DNA from: Leucothrix arctica
GTDB lineage: Bacteria > Pseudomonadota > Gammaproteobacteria > Thiotrichales > Thiotrichaceae
NCBI RefSeq assembly: GCF_003172895.1
Contig: NZ_QGKL01000041.1
Location: 124,001-188,000 of the forward strand
Direction of reading: 5' to 3'
Length of the DNA stretch: 64,000 nucleotides
Part shown: positions 1 to 8,221 of the stretch, piece after piece
Numbering within the stretch: position 1 is the first letter of the stretch
Layout of the letters: each line of letters begins with the position of its first letter
Position numbers and translations under genes: made by a program
The notes under the pieces: generated by a model
Databases searched by the model: none
Told to the model about the DNA's origin: nothing
The model's input: only the letters and a program-made list of their open reading frames with translations

Positions 1-23
1 AACGACTTCTTTTTTGCGATCAT
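1..23 (-). CDS. Possible 5' end of a divergent gene running off the left edge
   Basis: On the minus strand an ATG at 23-21 is followed by codons for MIAKKKS and leaves the window. A GGAG Shine-Dalgarno-like run lies about 6 bases upstream of that ATG, which is the only reason for calling a gene. Seven codons are too few to assign any function. It would be transcribed divergently from the flavoprotein gene at 229, sharing the region 24-228. Confidence 0.35.
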
Positions 24-228
24 GACTAGCTCCATGAATCTTTTTTTATTGTTGTTCCATTATCACCGACACAACCGAAACAAGAGATTAACAACACCAT
101 CAAATACCTATATTTATTATGACGCCAAGAAAAAGTTGACCCAACAATAAATACTATGCGGTATGGATACAAGTTGTTAGTTATCCGCTCAAATTACTAG
201 TAAGAAACTACCCCTGAAGAGAACTTTA

Positions 229-1407
229 GTGAATAAATACGACACAATAATTATTGGTGCTGGCGCTGCTGGCTTGATGTGCGCGATAGAAGCAGGTCAG
301 CGCGGTCGATCTGTTCTAGTAATAGAAAAATCCAACAAACCAGGGAAGAAAATACTGATCTCTGGGGGTGGCCGATGCAACTTCACCAACCTCTATACCG
401 AACCTTCATCATATCTATCTAATAATTCTCACTTTTGTAAGTCAGCACTTTCTCGCTACACTCAGTGGGACTTTATTAGCCTGGTCGATAAACATGCACT
501 TGGCTGGACTGAAAAAACACTTGGACAATTGTTCTGCGACCAAAAATCAGGCGCTATCGTTGAGATGCTATTGACTGAATGTCAACTGGCCAACGTTGAG
601 ATCAAACTGAACTGTGATGTAGAGGCGATCACACATGATGAGCAATACTCTGTTCGAACCAATTTAGCAGATTACTCTAGTAACAATGTTGTTATCGCAA
701 CAGGTGGCCCATCTATTCCTAAAATGGGTGCCACTGACTTCGCTGTGCGCATTGCTAAACAGTTTGGCCTAAAGACACATAACTTTGTTGCGGCGCTCGT
801 TCCTTTTACGTTTCCCGAGGATCAACTTGAAAACCTGTTTAGGGAGTTATCGGGAACTGCTGTCGATGTCGTTTTATCTGTCGGCAACACTAGCTTTAAA
901 GAAGCAATCCTATTCACACACCGTGGATTGAGTGGCCCTGCTGCACTACAGATATCATCCTATTGGACACTCGGTGACGAAATATCCGTAAACTTACTGC
1001 CTAATGACAATGCTCTGGACTGGCTAAACGCGCAACGCGATGAAAGCCCTAACGCTGAACTTAAGACCTTACTATCTCGCGTCATTGCAAAGCGCCTTGC
1101 GTCTAAGCTTTGCGAACTGTTTATTATCAATAAACCAATGAAGCAATACACACCAGGTGAACTTGAAGCGGTCGCTGAAGTGCTTAGTAACTGGAAACTT
1201 AAACCCCATGGTACCGAAGGCATGCGTACCGCTGAGGTTGCCTTGGGTGGCCTTGACTGTGATGAGCTGTCTTCAAAGACAATGGAGTGCAAGTCGGTAA
1301 AGGGACTTTATTTTATTGGTGAGAGTATTGATGTGACTGGACACTTGGGAGGGTTTAACTTTCAATGGGCATGGGCGTCTGGATGGTGTGCAGGACAGTT
1401 TGTATAG
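229..1407 (+). CDS. BaiN/HI0933 (YhiN) family FAD/NAD(P)-dependent flavoprotein
   Basis: A 392-residue flavoprotein of the HI0933/BaiN family. The N-terminus has the dinucleotide-binding motif GAGAAG (residues 10-15) and the following KPGKKILISGGGRCNFTN stretch typical of the family. The C-terminus (about 363-385) carries the conserved GESIDVTGHLGGFNFQWAWA block that completes the FAD site. Length matches the family. The start is GTG, preceded by a GAAGAGA purine run at a suitable distance. Physiological substrates of most members are unknown; some gut members reduce bile-acid intermediates, which should not be transferred to this organism. It is a single gene, facing a convergent SerC-like gene across a hairpin. 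Confidence 0.9.
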   Translation: MNKYDTIIIGAGAAGLMCAIEAGQRGRSVLVIEKSNKPGKKILISGGGRCNFTNLYTEPSSYLSNNSHFCKSALSRYTQWDFISLVDKHALGWTEKTLGQLFCDQKSGAIVEMLLTECQLANVEIKLNCDVEAITHDEQYSVRTNLADYSSNNVVIATGGPSIPKMGATDFAVRIAKQFGLKTHNFVAALVPFTFPEDQLENLFRELSGTAVDVVLSVGNTSFKEAILFTHRGLSGPAALQISSYWTLGDEISVNLLPNDNALDWLNAQRDESPNAELKTLLSRVIAKRLASKLCELFIINKPMKQYTPGELEAVAEVLSNWKLKPHGTEGMRTAEVALGGLDCDELSSKTMECKSVKGLYFIGESIDVTGHLGGFNFQWAWASGWCAGQFV

Positions 1408-1416
1408 CTACATACC

Positions 1417-1442
1417 ACTGCCGCAGTCATTGCTGCGGCAGT
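1417..1442. terminator. Perfect hairpin between convergent genes
   Basis: ACTGCCGCAG and CTGCGGCAGT form a perfect 10-bp stem around a 6-base loop, between the stop codons of two convergent genes. There is no good T tract on either side, so intrinsic termination may be weak. The placement still suggests a bidirectional transcript end. Confidence 0.6.
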
Positions 1443-1450
1443 ATATTCAC

Positions 1451-2626
1451 TTACCAATGTTTCTTTGCAAACTCTCGCATGAAGTCGGCAAGTCGATTAG
1501 TCTCATCAACAGTAACACCGTTATAAAGACTTGCTCTTAGGTAGTCTCCCACACCAAATGGCGTCGGTGTTCGTAAGCCCACCATACCCTGCTCAAAGCT
1601 CTCAATTAAAAACTGATTAGTCAGTGCTTCGTCGCCAGAATTGACATTAAAAGGGACATTCATACGGCTTCTGACCGACACATCTGATACTGGCGTCTTG
1701 TAGAACCCATTAGACTCATCAATCACTTCATACAACGCTTTCGCTTTACTGATCGAACGTTGCTCACAGGACTCGATGCCACCTTCAGCCTCCAACCAGT
1801 CCATGACAAAGCCGATAACCTCGATATTAAATGTCGCAGGTGTATTCCAAAGGTTTCCAGCTTCGCTATTGGTTGTGTAATTAAACACACCCGGACATAG
1901 TGGCGACGCGTTATTCAGTAAGTCTTTACGAACAACGGTGATCGTAACACCTGGGTGTCCAATATTTTTAGACGCACAAGCAAACAGCACACCCACTCCA
2001 GCGCCATGCCAATCAACTGGTTTTGTAGAAAAGTCCGAACTTGCATCAACGATCAAAGGTATATGCTTACGAGACTCAGGCAAGACAGGCAGACGATGCA
2101 GCTCAATACCATTCACCGTCTCATTAGAACAAACATAAACATACTTTGACTCAGCATCTACGTTTTCTTCAGTCAGTTCAGGAAAGCTCGTGTAACGGCC
2201 CGTCTCAGGGTCTTTCGCATCGATAGTTTTTACCTGACAATAACGTTTCGCTTCGTCACTACCTCGCTCAGACCATGTTCCATTAACTACATAAGTTGCT
2301 AAGTCTGAAGAAGATGGGCAAAGGTTTAACGGCAATGCTGCAAACTGGCCATGGCCACCTGCGTGGGTAAATAGCACCTCGTAGTCATCGGGTATTTCCA
2401 TCACTCGTTTTACAGTGCTTGTTGCATGCTCCAAAATCTTAAGGAACTCTGGCGTACGATGCGACAGGGCCAGTGAAGTAAAGCCTGATTGTTGAAAGCT
2501 TTGAGCAATACGCACCTCAACTGCTTTTGGCAGTGAGGTAGGCCCAGGGCTAAAATTGATAATATCAGCAGTCGGGGCTGTTGAACTCAGTGAACCAATT
2601 AGAGCGGGGTGTAGGTCATTCTCCAT
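1451..2626 (-). CDS. Phosphoserine aminotransferase (SerC)-like, PLP-dependent
   Basis: Class V aminotransferase of the SerC type. SerC makes 3-phosphoserine in serine synthesis, and in many proteobacteria also acts in the pyridoxal phosphate pathway. Visible motifs are FSPGPTSLP (25-33), SHRTPEF (55-61), GGHGQFAALPLNL (90-102), the PLP-contacting DASSD (194-198) and the Schiff-base lysine K220 in ASKNIG. At 391 residues it is longer than the usual ~360, with an N-terminal extension, and the usual QKN is SKN. It is therefore divergent and may be a paralogue with another substrate. AGGAG lies about 11 bases before the ATG. It follows a MocR regulator gene in the same direction, 111 bp downstream. 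Confidence 0.8.
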   Translation of the reverse strand: MENDLHPALIGSLSSTAPTADIINFSPGPTSLPKAVEVRIAQSFQQSGFTSLALSHRTPEFLKILEHATSTVKRVMEIPDDYEVLFTHAGGHGQFAALPLNLCPSSSDLATYVVNGTWSERGSDEAKRYCQVKTIDAKDPETGRYTSFPELTEENVDAESKYVYVCSNETVNGIELHRLPVLPESRKHIPLIVDASSDFSTKPVDWHGAGVGVLFACASKNIGHPGVTITVVRKDLLNNASPLCPGVFNYTTNSEAGNLWNTPATFNIEVIGFVMDWLEAEGGIESCEQRSISKAKALYEVIDESNGFYKTPVSDVSVRSRMNVPFNVNSGDEALTNQFLIESFEQGMVGLRTPTPFGVGDYLRASLYNGVTVDETNRLADFMREFAKKHW

Positions 2627-2737
2627 TAGGGCGGATACTCCTGTTAACGCTGTATGATTGAAAACATAAGCCTAAGTATGAGCCTCCATTACTTTTTGCC
2701 GCTAGCGCCAACGATAGGTTTTATTAGAGCCAGTAAA

Positions 2738-4270
2738 CTATCCACTCGCTAATCTTGCGTCACAAAGCTCATTTAAATAGGGCTGAGAGGTGCTATCAAA
2801 ACTATCAATTAAGCCGCCTAAGACCTTCAAACCACCTAATATTTTTTCGGTATTAATCGCGGAAAAACCCAACCGGATATAGTTCTTCGGCGCATCATCC
2901 TCCATAAACAAGGTATCACCCGACTCAACTAAAACCCCATGTTTTGCGGCCACTTCACGCAGTGAGCAACTGGTCATTCCTTTTGGCAAACCAATCCAAA
3001 AACAAAAACTACCGGGCGTTGAATGTATTTCGCAACTAGATAAGTACTGCTCAACCCCCTGCTGCATCCGTAACCATTTTGTTTCATAGGTGCGACGCAT
3101 ACGCCGAACATGACTATCGTAATAACCCTGACTAATAAACATAGCGGTAATACGTTGATTGTTCGATGGCGGGTGACGGTACTGTAGCTCACGCAGCCGA
3201 CGTAACTCTGTAATTAGTGTGCGATCTGCCACTAGGTAGCCAATACGAATACCGGGCGTCAACGATTTCGATAAACTACCTACATAGATTACTCGTCCAT
3301 CTTGGTCGAAACTTTTTAATGCAGGCAGCGGCTCTTCTATGAAATTAACTTCACTTTCATAGTCGTCCTCAATCACCACAAAGTCATCTTGACGTGCTTG
3401 TGCCAATAAAGCTTTGCGACGTTCAACCGGCATAGTTACCGTCATTGGGTGCTGATGACTCGGTGTCACACATACATAGTCACAGCCTTTTAATTGCTGA
3501 CCTATTTCCATACCTTCTTGATCAAGCGCCAACGGCTTCATCGGACTACCGCACAATTCAATCGCGTGACGTAAGTTGGGGTAACCAGGGTTTTCCACAC
3601 CAAACACGACCGAGGGGTCGGCTAACAAACTGGCGAGTAAGAACAAAGAACTTTGCGTGCCGAGAGTGATCAACACCTCTTCAGCTTGTGCACTAATGCC
3701 CCGCTTGGATAGCACCTGCTGACGTATTTGAGAGACAAGCTGAGGATCATCAATACCGATATACCCTTCTACCCACTCATGCACCTTGCCTTTGCTTTCA
3801 GCTATACGGGAGCACTCTCGCCACTGATACAAGGGAAAGTCATTGACATCAATGTGTCCGTAAATAAAGGGGTACTGATACTTCAACCAATTTTCATCTT
3901 TGTTAAGTGATGAAAATTGGCTGGGGTGTTTTTGTATACGAGTTGACCAATCTGGTTGACGAATATCTTGTGATGCACCAATTTGACCCAAATGCACTAG
4001 ATTGGACTTTGCATTGTTTATTGATAAGTCAGGATTTACAAAGAAGCCACTGCGCTTTCGAGCAACAAGATAGCCCTCATCAACCAAGCTTTCGTAGACC
4101 AATACAACGGTGTTTCGGGAGACACCAAGCATCTCCGCCATTTTACGGCCAGAAGGCAAGGCCTTCTCACCAAAGGCATCTTGCTCAATCAACTCAACTA
4201 GCTTTTCGCGAATCTGTTGCTGATATGTGCTGCTCTGATGCAGCTCCATATTGATTAAAAACTCAGTCAT
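2738..4270 (-). CDS. MocR/PdxR-type GntR regulator with aminotransferase-like domain
   Basis: A 510-residue fusion of an N-terminal GntR winged helix (about 17-80; ALPSGRKMAEMLGVSRNTV) to a class I aminotransferase-like domain (about 130-490). The PLP-site features are retained: EDDY (301-304) and the lysine K335 in SLSKSLTPG. MocR proteins use PLP or a PLP adduct as effector, and many regulate vitamin B6, GABA, taurine or amino-acid genes. Here the next gene in the same direction is SerC-like, whose family links serine and PLP synthesis. That makes this gene a plausible target, but this is inference. Confidence 0.9.
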   Translation of the reverse strand: MTEFLINMELHQSSTYQQQIREKLVELIEQDAFGEKALPSGRKMAEMLGVSRNTVVLVYESLVDEGYLVARKRSGFFVNPDLSINNAKSNLVHLGQIGASQDIRQPDWSTRIQKHPSQFSSLNKDENWLKYQYPFIYGHIDVNDFPLYQWRECSRIAESKGKVHEWVEGYIGIDDPQLVSQIRQQVLSKRGISAQAEEVLITLGTQSSLFLLASLLADPSVVFGVENPGYPNLRHAIELCGSPMKPLALDQEGMEIGQQLKGCDYVCVTPSHQHPMTVTMPVERRKALLAQARQDDFVVIEDDYESEVNFIEEPLPALKSFDQDGRVIYVGSLSKSLTPGIRIGYLVADRTLITELRRLRELQYRHPPSNNQRITAMFISQGYYDSHVRRMRRTYETKWLRMQQGVEQYLSSCEIHSTPGSFCFWIGLPKGMTSCSLREVAAKHGVLVESGDTLFMEDDAPKNYIRLGFSAINTEKILGGLKVLGGLIDSFDSTSQPYLNELCDARLASG

Positions 4271-4315
4271 ATACTACCTACCAGAACATGGGCACTAATT
4301 TTGTGGGGGATTTGT

Positions 4316-4463
4316 TGGCATAATTTTAGATTTTATTGTTTAAATTAAAGCAATAATCACGCCATAAAATACCATGTCTAGTCATATGAACTATGAACCT
4401 AAAAAATCAGGCAAGCTTTATTTAACTCCTGCCGTAAGCATCACATTTACGGCAGGCTTTTTT
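4316..4463 (+). ncRNA. Candidate small transcript ending in an orphan intrinsic terminator
   Basis: A strong intrinsic terminator (4428-4463) points along the plus strand, but no plus-strand gene lies upstream of it back to 1407. A short RNA starting somewhere after about 4330, divergent from the MocR gene, would explain it. The upstream TTGGCATAATTTTAGAT resembles a sigma-54 -24 box but lacks the GC at -12, and 4365-4370 TAAAAT is a weak -10. Start and identity are guesses. Confidence 0.3.
4428..4463 (+). terminator. Intrinsic terminator (plus strand)
   Basis: CCTGCCGTAA (4428-4437) pairs perfectly with TTACGGCAGG (4447-4456) around a 9-base loop. It is followed directly by C and a T run. 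The T tract exists only in the plus direction. Confidence 0.8.
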
Positions 4464-4509
4464 AATTTTTGTAGCTCACTTTCTTCTCTCAGCCTATTGG
4501 TGTCGTAAC

Positions 4510-5253
4510 TCAAGCAACCACACTCATCGCCGAATTACCAATACCCAACAAAGCCACCGTTACCATCACCGGCAATGCAAAGCTTTTAAGTGACTGAGGC
4601 GGCTTACGATTAAACAAATATTGACCATACTGAACGGCAATTAATGTCGGCAGTGTCAAAATCAATAATGCATTAGATAATGTGCTGTCGACTAATCCGG
4701 AGCCAATTAAGGTCGCGACTGCTAGCGCCTCACTAGCGACAAAGAATAAAATCATTGTTGCGCGCTGATTAACGGTACTCAAGTTACTTGATGACATGTA
4801 GTACACAATCATAGGGCCACCGATAGAAGCACTGACAGTACCTGCACCTGATGCAACCCCAAACCCAAGCTTAGTCTGTGTTTTATCCGCATTAAACGGT
4901 CGACTCTTGGAAAACAACAATCCTGCCAGAATTAGAATAGCTATACAGATCAGTAGTTTTAGTATGCTTGGCGGAATCAATAACAAGAAGCAGTAACCAA
5001 CAGGAATCCCAAGGACTGAACCAATAATTAGCGTTTTTAAGGTAGGATAATGCGCCTGCTCAAACGCTTGCTTCATTAAATTCAAACTGCAAATAACATC
5101 CAACGACAACACGATAACTACACTTTGCTGCGGCTCAAAAAAGAAATTTAAACCAACCACTGCGATCACGGTAAAACCGAAGCCGCTATAGCCTCGCACA
5201 ATGCCCGCAAAAATCACGACGGGTAATACATACCAAATATGTTCCACTAACAT
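4510..5253 (-). CDS. TauE/SafE (TSUP) family membrane transporter
   Basis: A 247-residue polytopic membrane protein of the sulfite exporter TauE/SafE family. It shows the family pattern of about eight hydrophobic helices in two halves, the N-terminal GIVRGYSGFGF signature (about 18-28) and GAGTVSASIGGPMIVYYM in the second half. Members export sulfite, sulfoacetate or other small organosulfur anions, but the substrate cannot be read from sequence. AAGG lies 5 bases before the ATG. It is a lone gene; no taurine or sulfonate catabolism genes adjoin it. Confidence 0.85.
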   Translation of the reverse strand: MLVEHIWYVLPVVIFAGIVRGYSGFGFTVIAVVGLNFFFEPQQSVVIVLSLDVICSLNLMKQAFEQAHYPTLKTLIIGSVLGIPVGYCFLLLIPPSILKLLICIAILILAGLLFSKSRPFNADKTQTKLGFGVASGAGTVSASIGGPMIVYYMSSSNLSTVNQRATMILFFVASEALAVATLIGSGLVDSTLSNALLILTLPTLIAVQYGQYLFNRKPPQSLKSFALPVMVTVALLGIGNSAMSVVA

Positions 5254-5398
5254 TCCTTATAGGGATTAATAATTAGCCCCACTATATGAAACATATATCA
5301 AACTAGGTAAGAGCCAATCACTAGCAACGATAGCGCCACTCTCTCCTTAAAGCCTAAAGTGATATATTCCAGCTACTAACAAATCAACGTTCAGTTAA

Positions 5399-6298
5399 TC
5401 AGTAGTTGCTCAACTTATCCAGATCACGCACTGGATCAAACCAAAGCTCAACATCATCGATTGGCGTTTCTGGTGGCAACACAGGATTAATGACTTTAAA
5501 TAAACGCCGACTTTCAATATTGCCTCGCTTGATCGTATCACCATGATATTCGTAGAAGATTTTATCAAACTCACCTGACTGGATCATTTTTCTTAGGCCT
5601 GCTTCAACACGCTCCGCAATTTCAGGGTGTTTTTTTGAAACAAAGAAGTAATATGGCCACGTGTAAAATAACATCAACTCTTTCTCGACGGCCAAATCTG
5701 GCAAGCTTTCGACACGTTGACTATATTCAACCGGTGCTTCGTTTATCCCCCGTGGAAAATAATCAAAACGTCCCTTAACCACCATTTTAAACAAGCTCTC
5801 ATATTTGCTAGCTGTTTCAATACTAAATTTGTTAGGCCGATATACTTTTAAATCACCCCAGTCATGCCCCTGCCCTAGTGTCAGTTGCTTCAATTGCTCT
5901 AGACTAGTTACCTTAGAAAATACTGGCTGCTTATCTTTGTGAATAAGAAATAATCGATACCCCAACAGTCCCTTTCTTAGCGGAATACGAATCGGTATCA
6001 GTAACTGTTCCTGCTCGACAGATGTCCCCGAATAAACAAGATTGACACTATCCCCAGCTTGGACTTCTTGCAAATAACGCCCTTCGCTCATTGGCTCATT
6101 ACTGGGTCTTAAAATATAGTCTCCATGAGTATCACGTGTCGCTTCTAGGGACGCTTCCAACAACGTCAGTAAGTCATTGAAGCGCGCATCGCCCTCAGAT
6201 TGAGTTTTTGGGTACACAACCTCCATCGTTTGAGAAAATGCTAAGTTTGGAACCAACAAGATCATTAAAGCCAATAGCTTCAGTAGTTTATTCTGCAT
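5399..6298 (-). CDS. Periplasmic substrate-binding-like protein (SBP_bac_3-like fold)
   Basis: A 299-residue secreted protein with a signal peptide (1-22, ending LAFSQ). The mature part resembles family 3 solute-binding proteins, with the late segment AERVEAGLRKMIQSGEFDKIFYEYHGD typical of their last helices. No ABC permease or ATPase is nearby. Instead it lies 26 bp downstream of a HAMP membrane protein in the same direction, so a role in sensing rather than transport is plausible. A strong GGGAGGGGG Shine-Dalgarno run precedes the ATG. Ligand unknown. Confidence 0.75.
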   Translation of the reverse strand: MQNKLLKLLALMILLVPNLAFSQTMEVVYPKTQSEGDARFNDLLTLLEASLEATRDTHGDYILRPSNEPMSEGRYLQEVQAGDSVNLVYSGTSVEQEQLLIPIRIPLRKGLLGYRLFLIHKDKQPVFSKVTSLEQLKQLTLGQGHDWGDLKVYRPNKFSIETASKYESLFKMVVKGRFDYFPRGINEAPVEYSQRVESLPDLAVEKELMLFYTWPYYFFVSKKHPEIAERVEAGLRKMIQSGEFDKIFYEYHGDTIKRGNIESRRLFKVINPVLPPETPIDDVELWFDPVRDLDKLSNY

Positions 6299-6324
6299 AT
6301 TACAACCCCCTCCCTCTTATTAAC

Positions 6325-7059
6325 TTAAATAGGTGAAACACGCTTCATAGCGATAACATAGCTCTTTTTAAGAAGGTTAATGGACCTTGATAGCTCACCT
6401 ACTTCATCCTTGGCATTCATTTCAAGTGGCACATCAAAATCACCACGACTGACACTATGAGCCACGTCGGTAAGGTGTGTTAATGGCGTAACCACTAAAC
6501 GACGCAATACTAAAAACGTTACGATGGTAATCATAACGATAAGCAAAAAGGCGGAAAACAACTGCGATTTATAAACACTTTTGATCTGCTCAGTATTAAA
6601 CTTGTCAGATGAGAAGACTTCTATAAAGCCAATATTCTTTCCCTTATGCTGAACTTCTTTCAGCGATGAAACTAAACCACCAGAATAAGCAGTCTCAGAA
6701 ACTGTCGGATCACTAAGCTCATTTATTTGCCACGTTGAATTACGATCAACCCCTAAATAAAAGTCCTTATTTTCATCTAACACAACAATGCCATAGATAT
6801 CATCATTGAGCATCTCAGACTTAACAGACGCTAAAATCAGCTCCTCATCTAGTTGCCACAGAGGTAACTCAACATGATTACTCAGGCGAATACCTGTGTT
6901 TTTATTTTCGATAACTAACTCAGCACCTAAGGTTTTTTGAGTCTGAAAGACTTGGTATACCCCTAGACCAGATAAGATTAACGTTAAGAAAATCGCGAGA
7001 AAGAAACTCACTTTAGTTTGAATACGATGCTGCCACGGAATCTGAACCGAGTTCTGCAT
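6325..7059 (-). CDS. Membrane sensor with HAMP domain and no output domain
   Basis: I start this gene at the ATG at 7059 because AGGAGGT sits just upstream. A longer reading frame to 7146 exists but has no such site. The 244-residue product has a transmembrane helix near the N-terminus, a periplasmic sensor region of about 130 residues, a second helix (LLIVMITIVTFLVL) and a HAMP domain (VTPLTHLTDVAHSVSRGDFD through VGELSRSINLL). It then stops. No histidine kinase, methyl-accepting or GGDEF domain follows, although these normally sit there. It precedes the periplasmic binding protein gene by 26 bp, probably as an operon. Confidence 0.8.
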   Translation of the reverse strand: MQNSVQIPWQHRIQTKVSFFLAIFLTLILSGLGVYQVFQTQKTLGAELVIENKNTGIRLSNHVELPLWQLDEELILASVKSEMLNDDIYGIVVLDENKDFYLGVDRNSTWQINELSDPTVSETAYSGGLVSSLKEVQHKGKNIGFIEVFSSDKFNTEQIKSVYKSQLFSAFLLIVMITIVTFLVLRRLVVTPLTHLTDVAHSVSRGDFDVPLEMNAKDEVGELSRSINLLKKSYVIAMKRVSPI

Positions 7060-7230
7060 AATTACCTCCTTGTATAGTTTACTATTGCCACAGCTCTGGT
7101 GGGTTTTCACTAGCCTCACGATAATCAAACAAACACTCATGAGCAAATAAGAGAGAGAAATAAAGGCTATAGCCTTTATTAATTAACTATTTCATCCTCA
7201 CCAACTTAACTTAAACAATTGAGTGTCCAT

Positions 7231-8022
7231 ATGATTACCATCTCAAAACTAATCACATACCCATTTAAGTCAGCCAAAGGTATAGAACTCCCCCACACAG
7301 GCTTTGACGCTGAAGGACTAACTAACGATCGACGCTTAATGGCAGTAGATGAGGAAGGTACCTTTATGACCGCTCGTAATAGCCCTGAGTTACTACAAAT
7401 ATCATGCGAGCCAACGCTTACTGGGTGGCTACTGGCCCACCCAAAAGCCCAAAGTACTTTAACCATAAGTAACCATTCCACAATAGAACTAAGCGGTGAT
7501 GTTTGGAGTGACCCAATCCATGCAAATAACGCAGGTGATGAGGCATCAGAGTGGATTAGTAATGTATTGAATACAAAGTCGCACATCGCTATTTGGAAAC
7601 CTCAAGCTCGCACTTCAAGAAAGTACAGTTTAGAAACCACTTTTGCCGATGCCGCTCCGATTCTAATTACTAGTGAAGCGAGTATGAAACAAGCTTGTGA
7701 CTGGGGTGGTGTCGATAATGATTACCGTCGCTTTCGACCAAACATCATCGTCAGCGGAGTAGAAGCATTTGAAGAAGAAAATTGGACTCGCTTTACTATA
7801 GGGGATGCGACATACGAAATGCTCGATACCTGCTCTCGATGCGTACTCGTCACTCGTGACCCAGACACTGGTGAAAGACACCCAAAACTAGAACCAATGT
7901 TGTCACTAATAAAAAAGCACAGCAACGCTAAAAAAGAGCCCATCATGGGCATTAACGTAAAACTCATATCTTCGCCAGAAAGCGTTACTATTACCGTTAA
8001 TGATAGGATTTCTTTGATTTAA
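7231..8022 (+). CDS. MOSC domain protein (YcbX/mARC-like)
   Basis: The protein has an N-terminal MOSC beta-barrel (ISKLITYPFKSAKGIEL, then GLTNDRRLMAVDEEG) followed by a MOSC domain. The conserved cysteine lies in LDTCSRCVLVTRDPDTG, where the molybdenum cofactor sulfur ligand would be. MOSC proteins of this layout reduce N-hydroxylated compounds or transfer sulfur to Mo cofactor. Unlike E. coli YcbX there is no C-terminal ferredoxin domain, so a separate electron donor is needed. ATG at 7231 is preferred over the in-frame TTG at 7219; neither has a strong Shine-Dalgarno. The gene ends 10 bases before the first NtrC-like box of the next gene. Confidence 0.85.
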   Translation: MITISKLITYPFKSAKGIELPHTGFDAEGLTNDRRLMAVDEEGTFMTARNSPELLQISCEPTLTGWLLAHPKAQSTLTISNHSTIELSGDVWSDPIHANNAGDEASEWISNVLNTKSHIAIWKPQARTSRKYSLETTFADAAPILITSEASMKQACDWGGVDNDYRRFRPNIIVSGVEAFEEENWTRFTIGDATYEMLDTCSRCVLVTRDPDTGERHPKLEPMLSLIKKHSNAKKEPIMGINVKLISSPESVTITVNDRISLI

Positions 8023-8032
8023 ACCCTACATA

Positions 8033-8104
8033 AGCACCAAAATAGTGCGAAAATCGCGATTAGCGGTATCCTTTTTAAACAACTATCAGCACCTTCTCGG
8101 TGCA
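8033..8104 (+). promoter_or_regulatory. Two NtrC-binding-site-like enhancer elements
   Basis: Box 1 (8033-8049), AGCACCAAAATAGTGCG, matches the NtrC consensus TGCACCAAAATGGTGCA at 14 of 17 positions. Box 2 (8088-8104), AGCACCTTCTCGGTGCA, keeps GCACC-N5-GGTGC perfectly. Their centres are 55 bp apart, about five helical turns, so dimers would bind on one face of the DNA. They lie about 87 and 142 bp upstream of the predicted start of the sigma-54 promoter, much as at E. coli glnA. Confidence 0.85.
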
Positions 8105-8155
8105 TAGTTCTATAAAAATCAATTGGATACATTTACCCAATATTAATATTACCGT

Positions 8156-8173
8156 TTGGCATGATGTTTGCTT
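8156..8173 (+). promoter_or_regulatory. Sigma-54 (RpoN) promoter of the glutamine synthetase gene
   Basis: TTGGCATGATGTTTGCTT has GG (8158-8159) and GC (8170-8171) at the required spacing and matches the TGGCAC-N5-TTGC consensus closely. Transcription should start near 8183, about 38 bases before the ATG. With the NtrC-like boxes upstream this predicts induction under nitrogen limitation. Confidence 0.88.
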
Positions 8174-8221
8174 AACATTAATATCAGTTACATGATTTAA
8201 ATTTATATTAAGGAATTTTGT

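Noticed and set aside
4374-4509. 44-codon plus-strand ORF over the orphan terminator
   Set aside because: It runs straight through the terminator stem and T tract, has no Shine-Dalgarno, and its translation resembles nothing.
7060-7146. 29-residue N-terminal extension of the HAMP protein
   Set aside because: The ATG at 7059 has an excellent AGGAGGT and begins a clean membrane protein; the extension has no ribosome-binding site.
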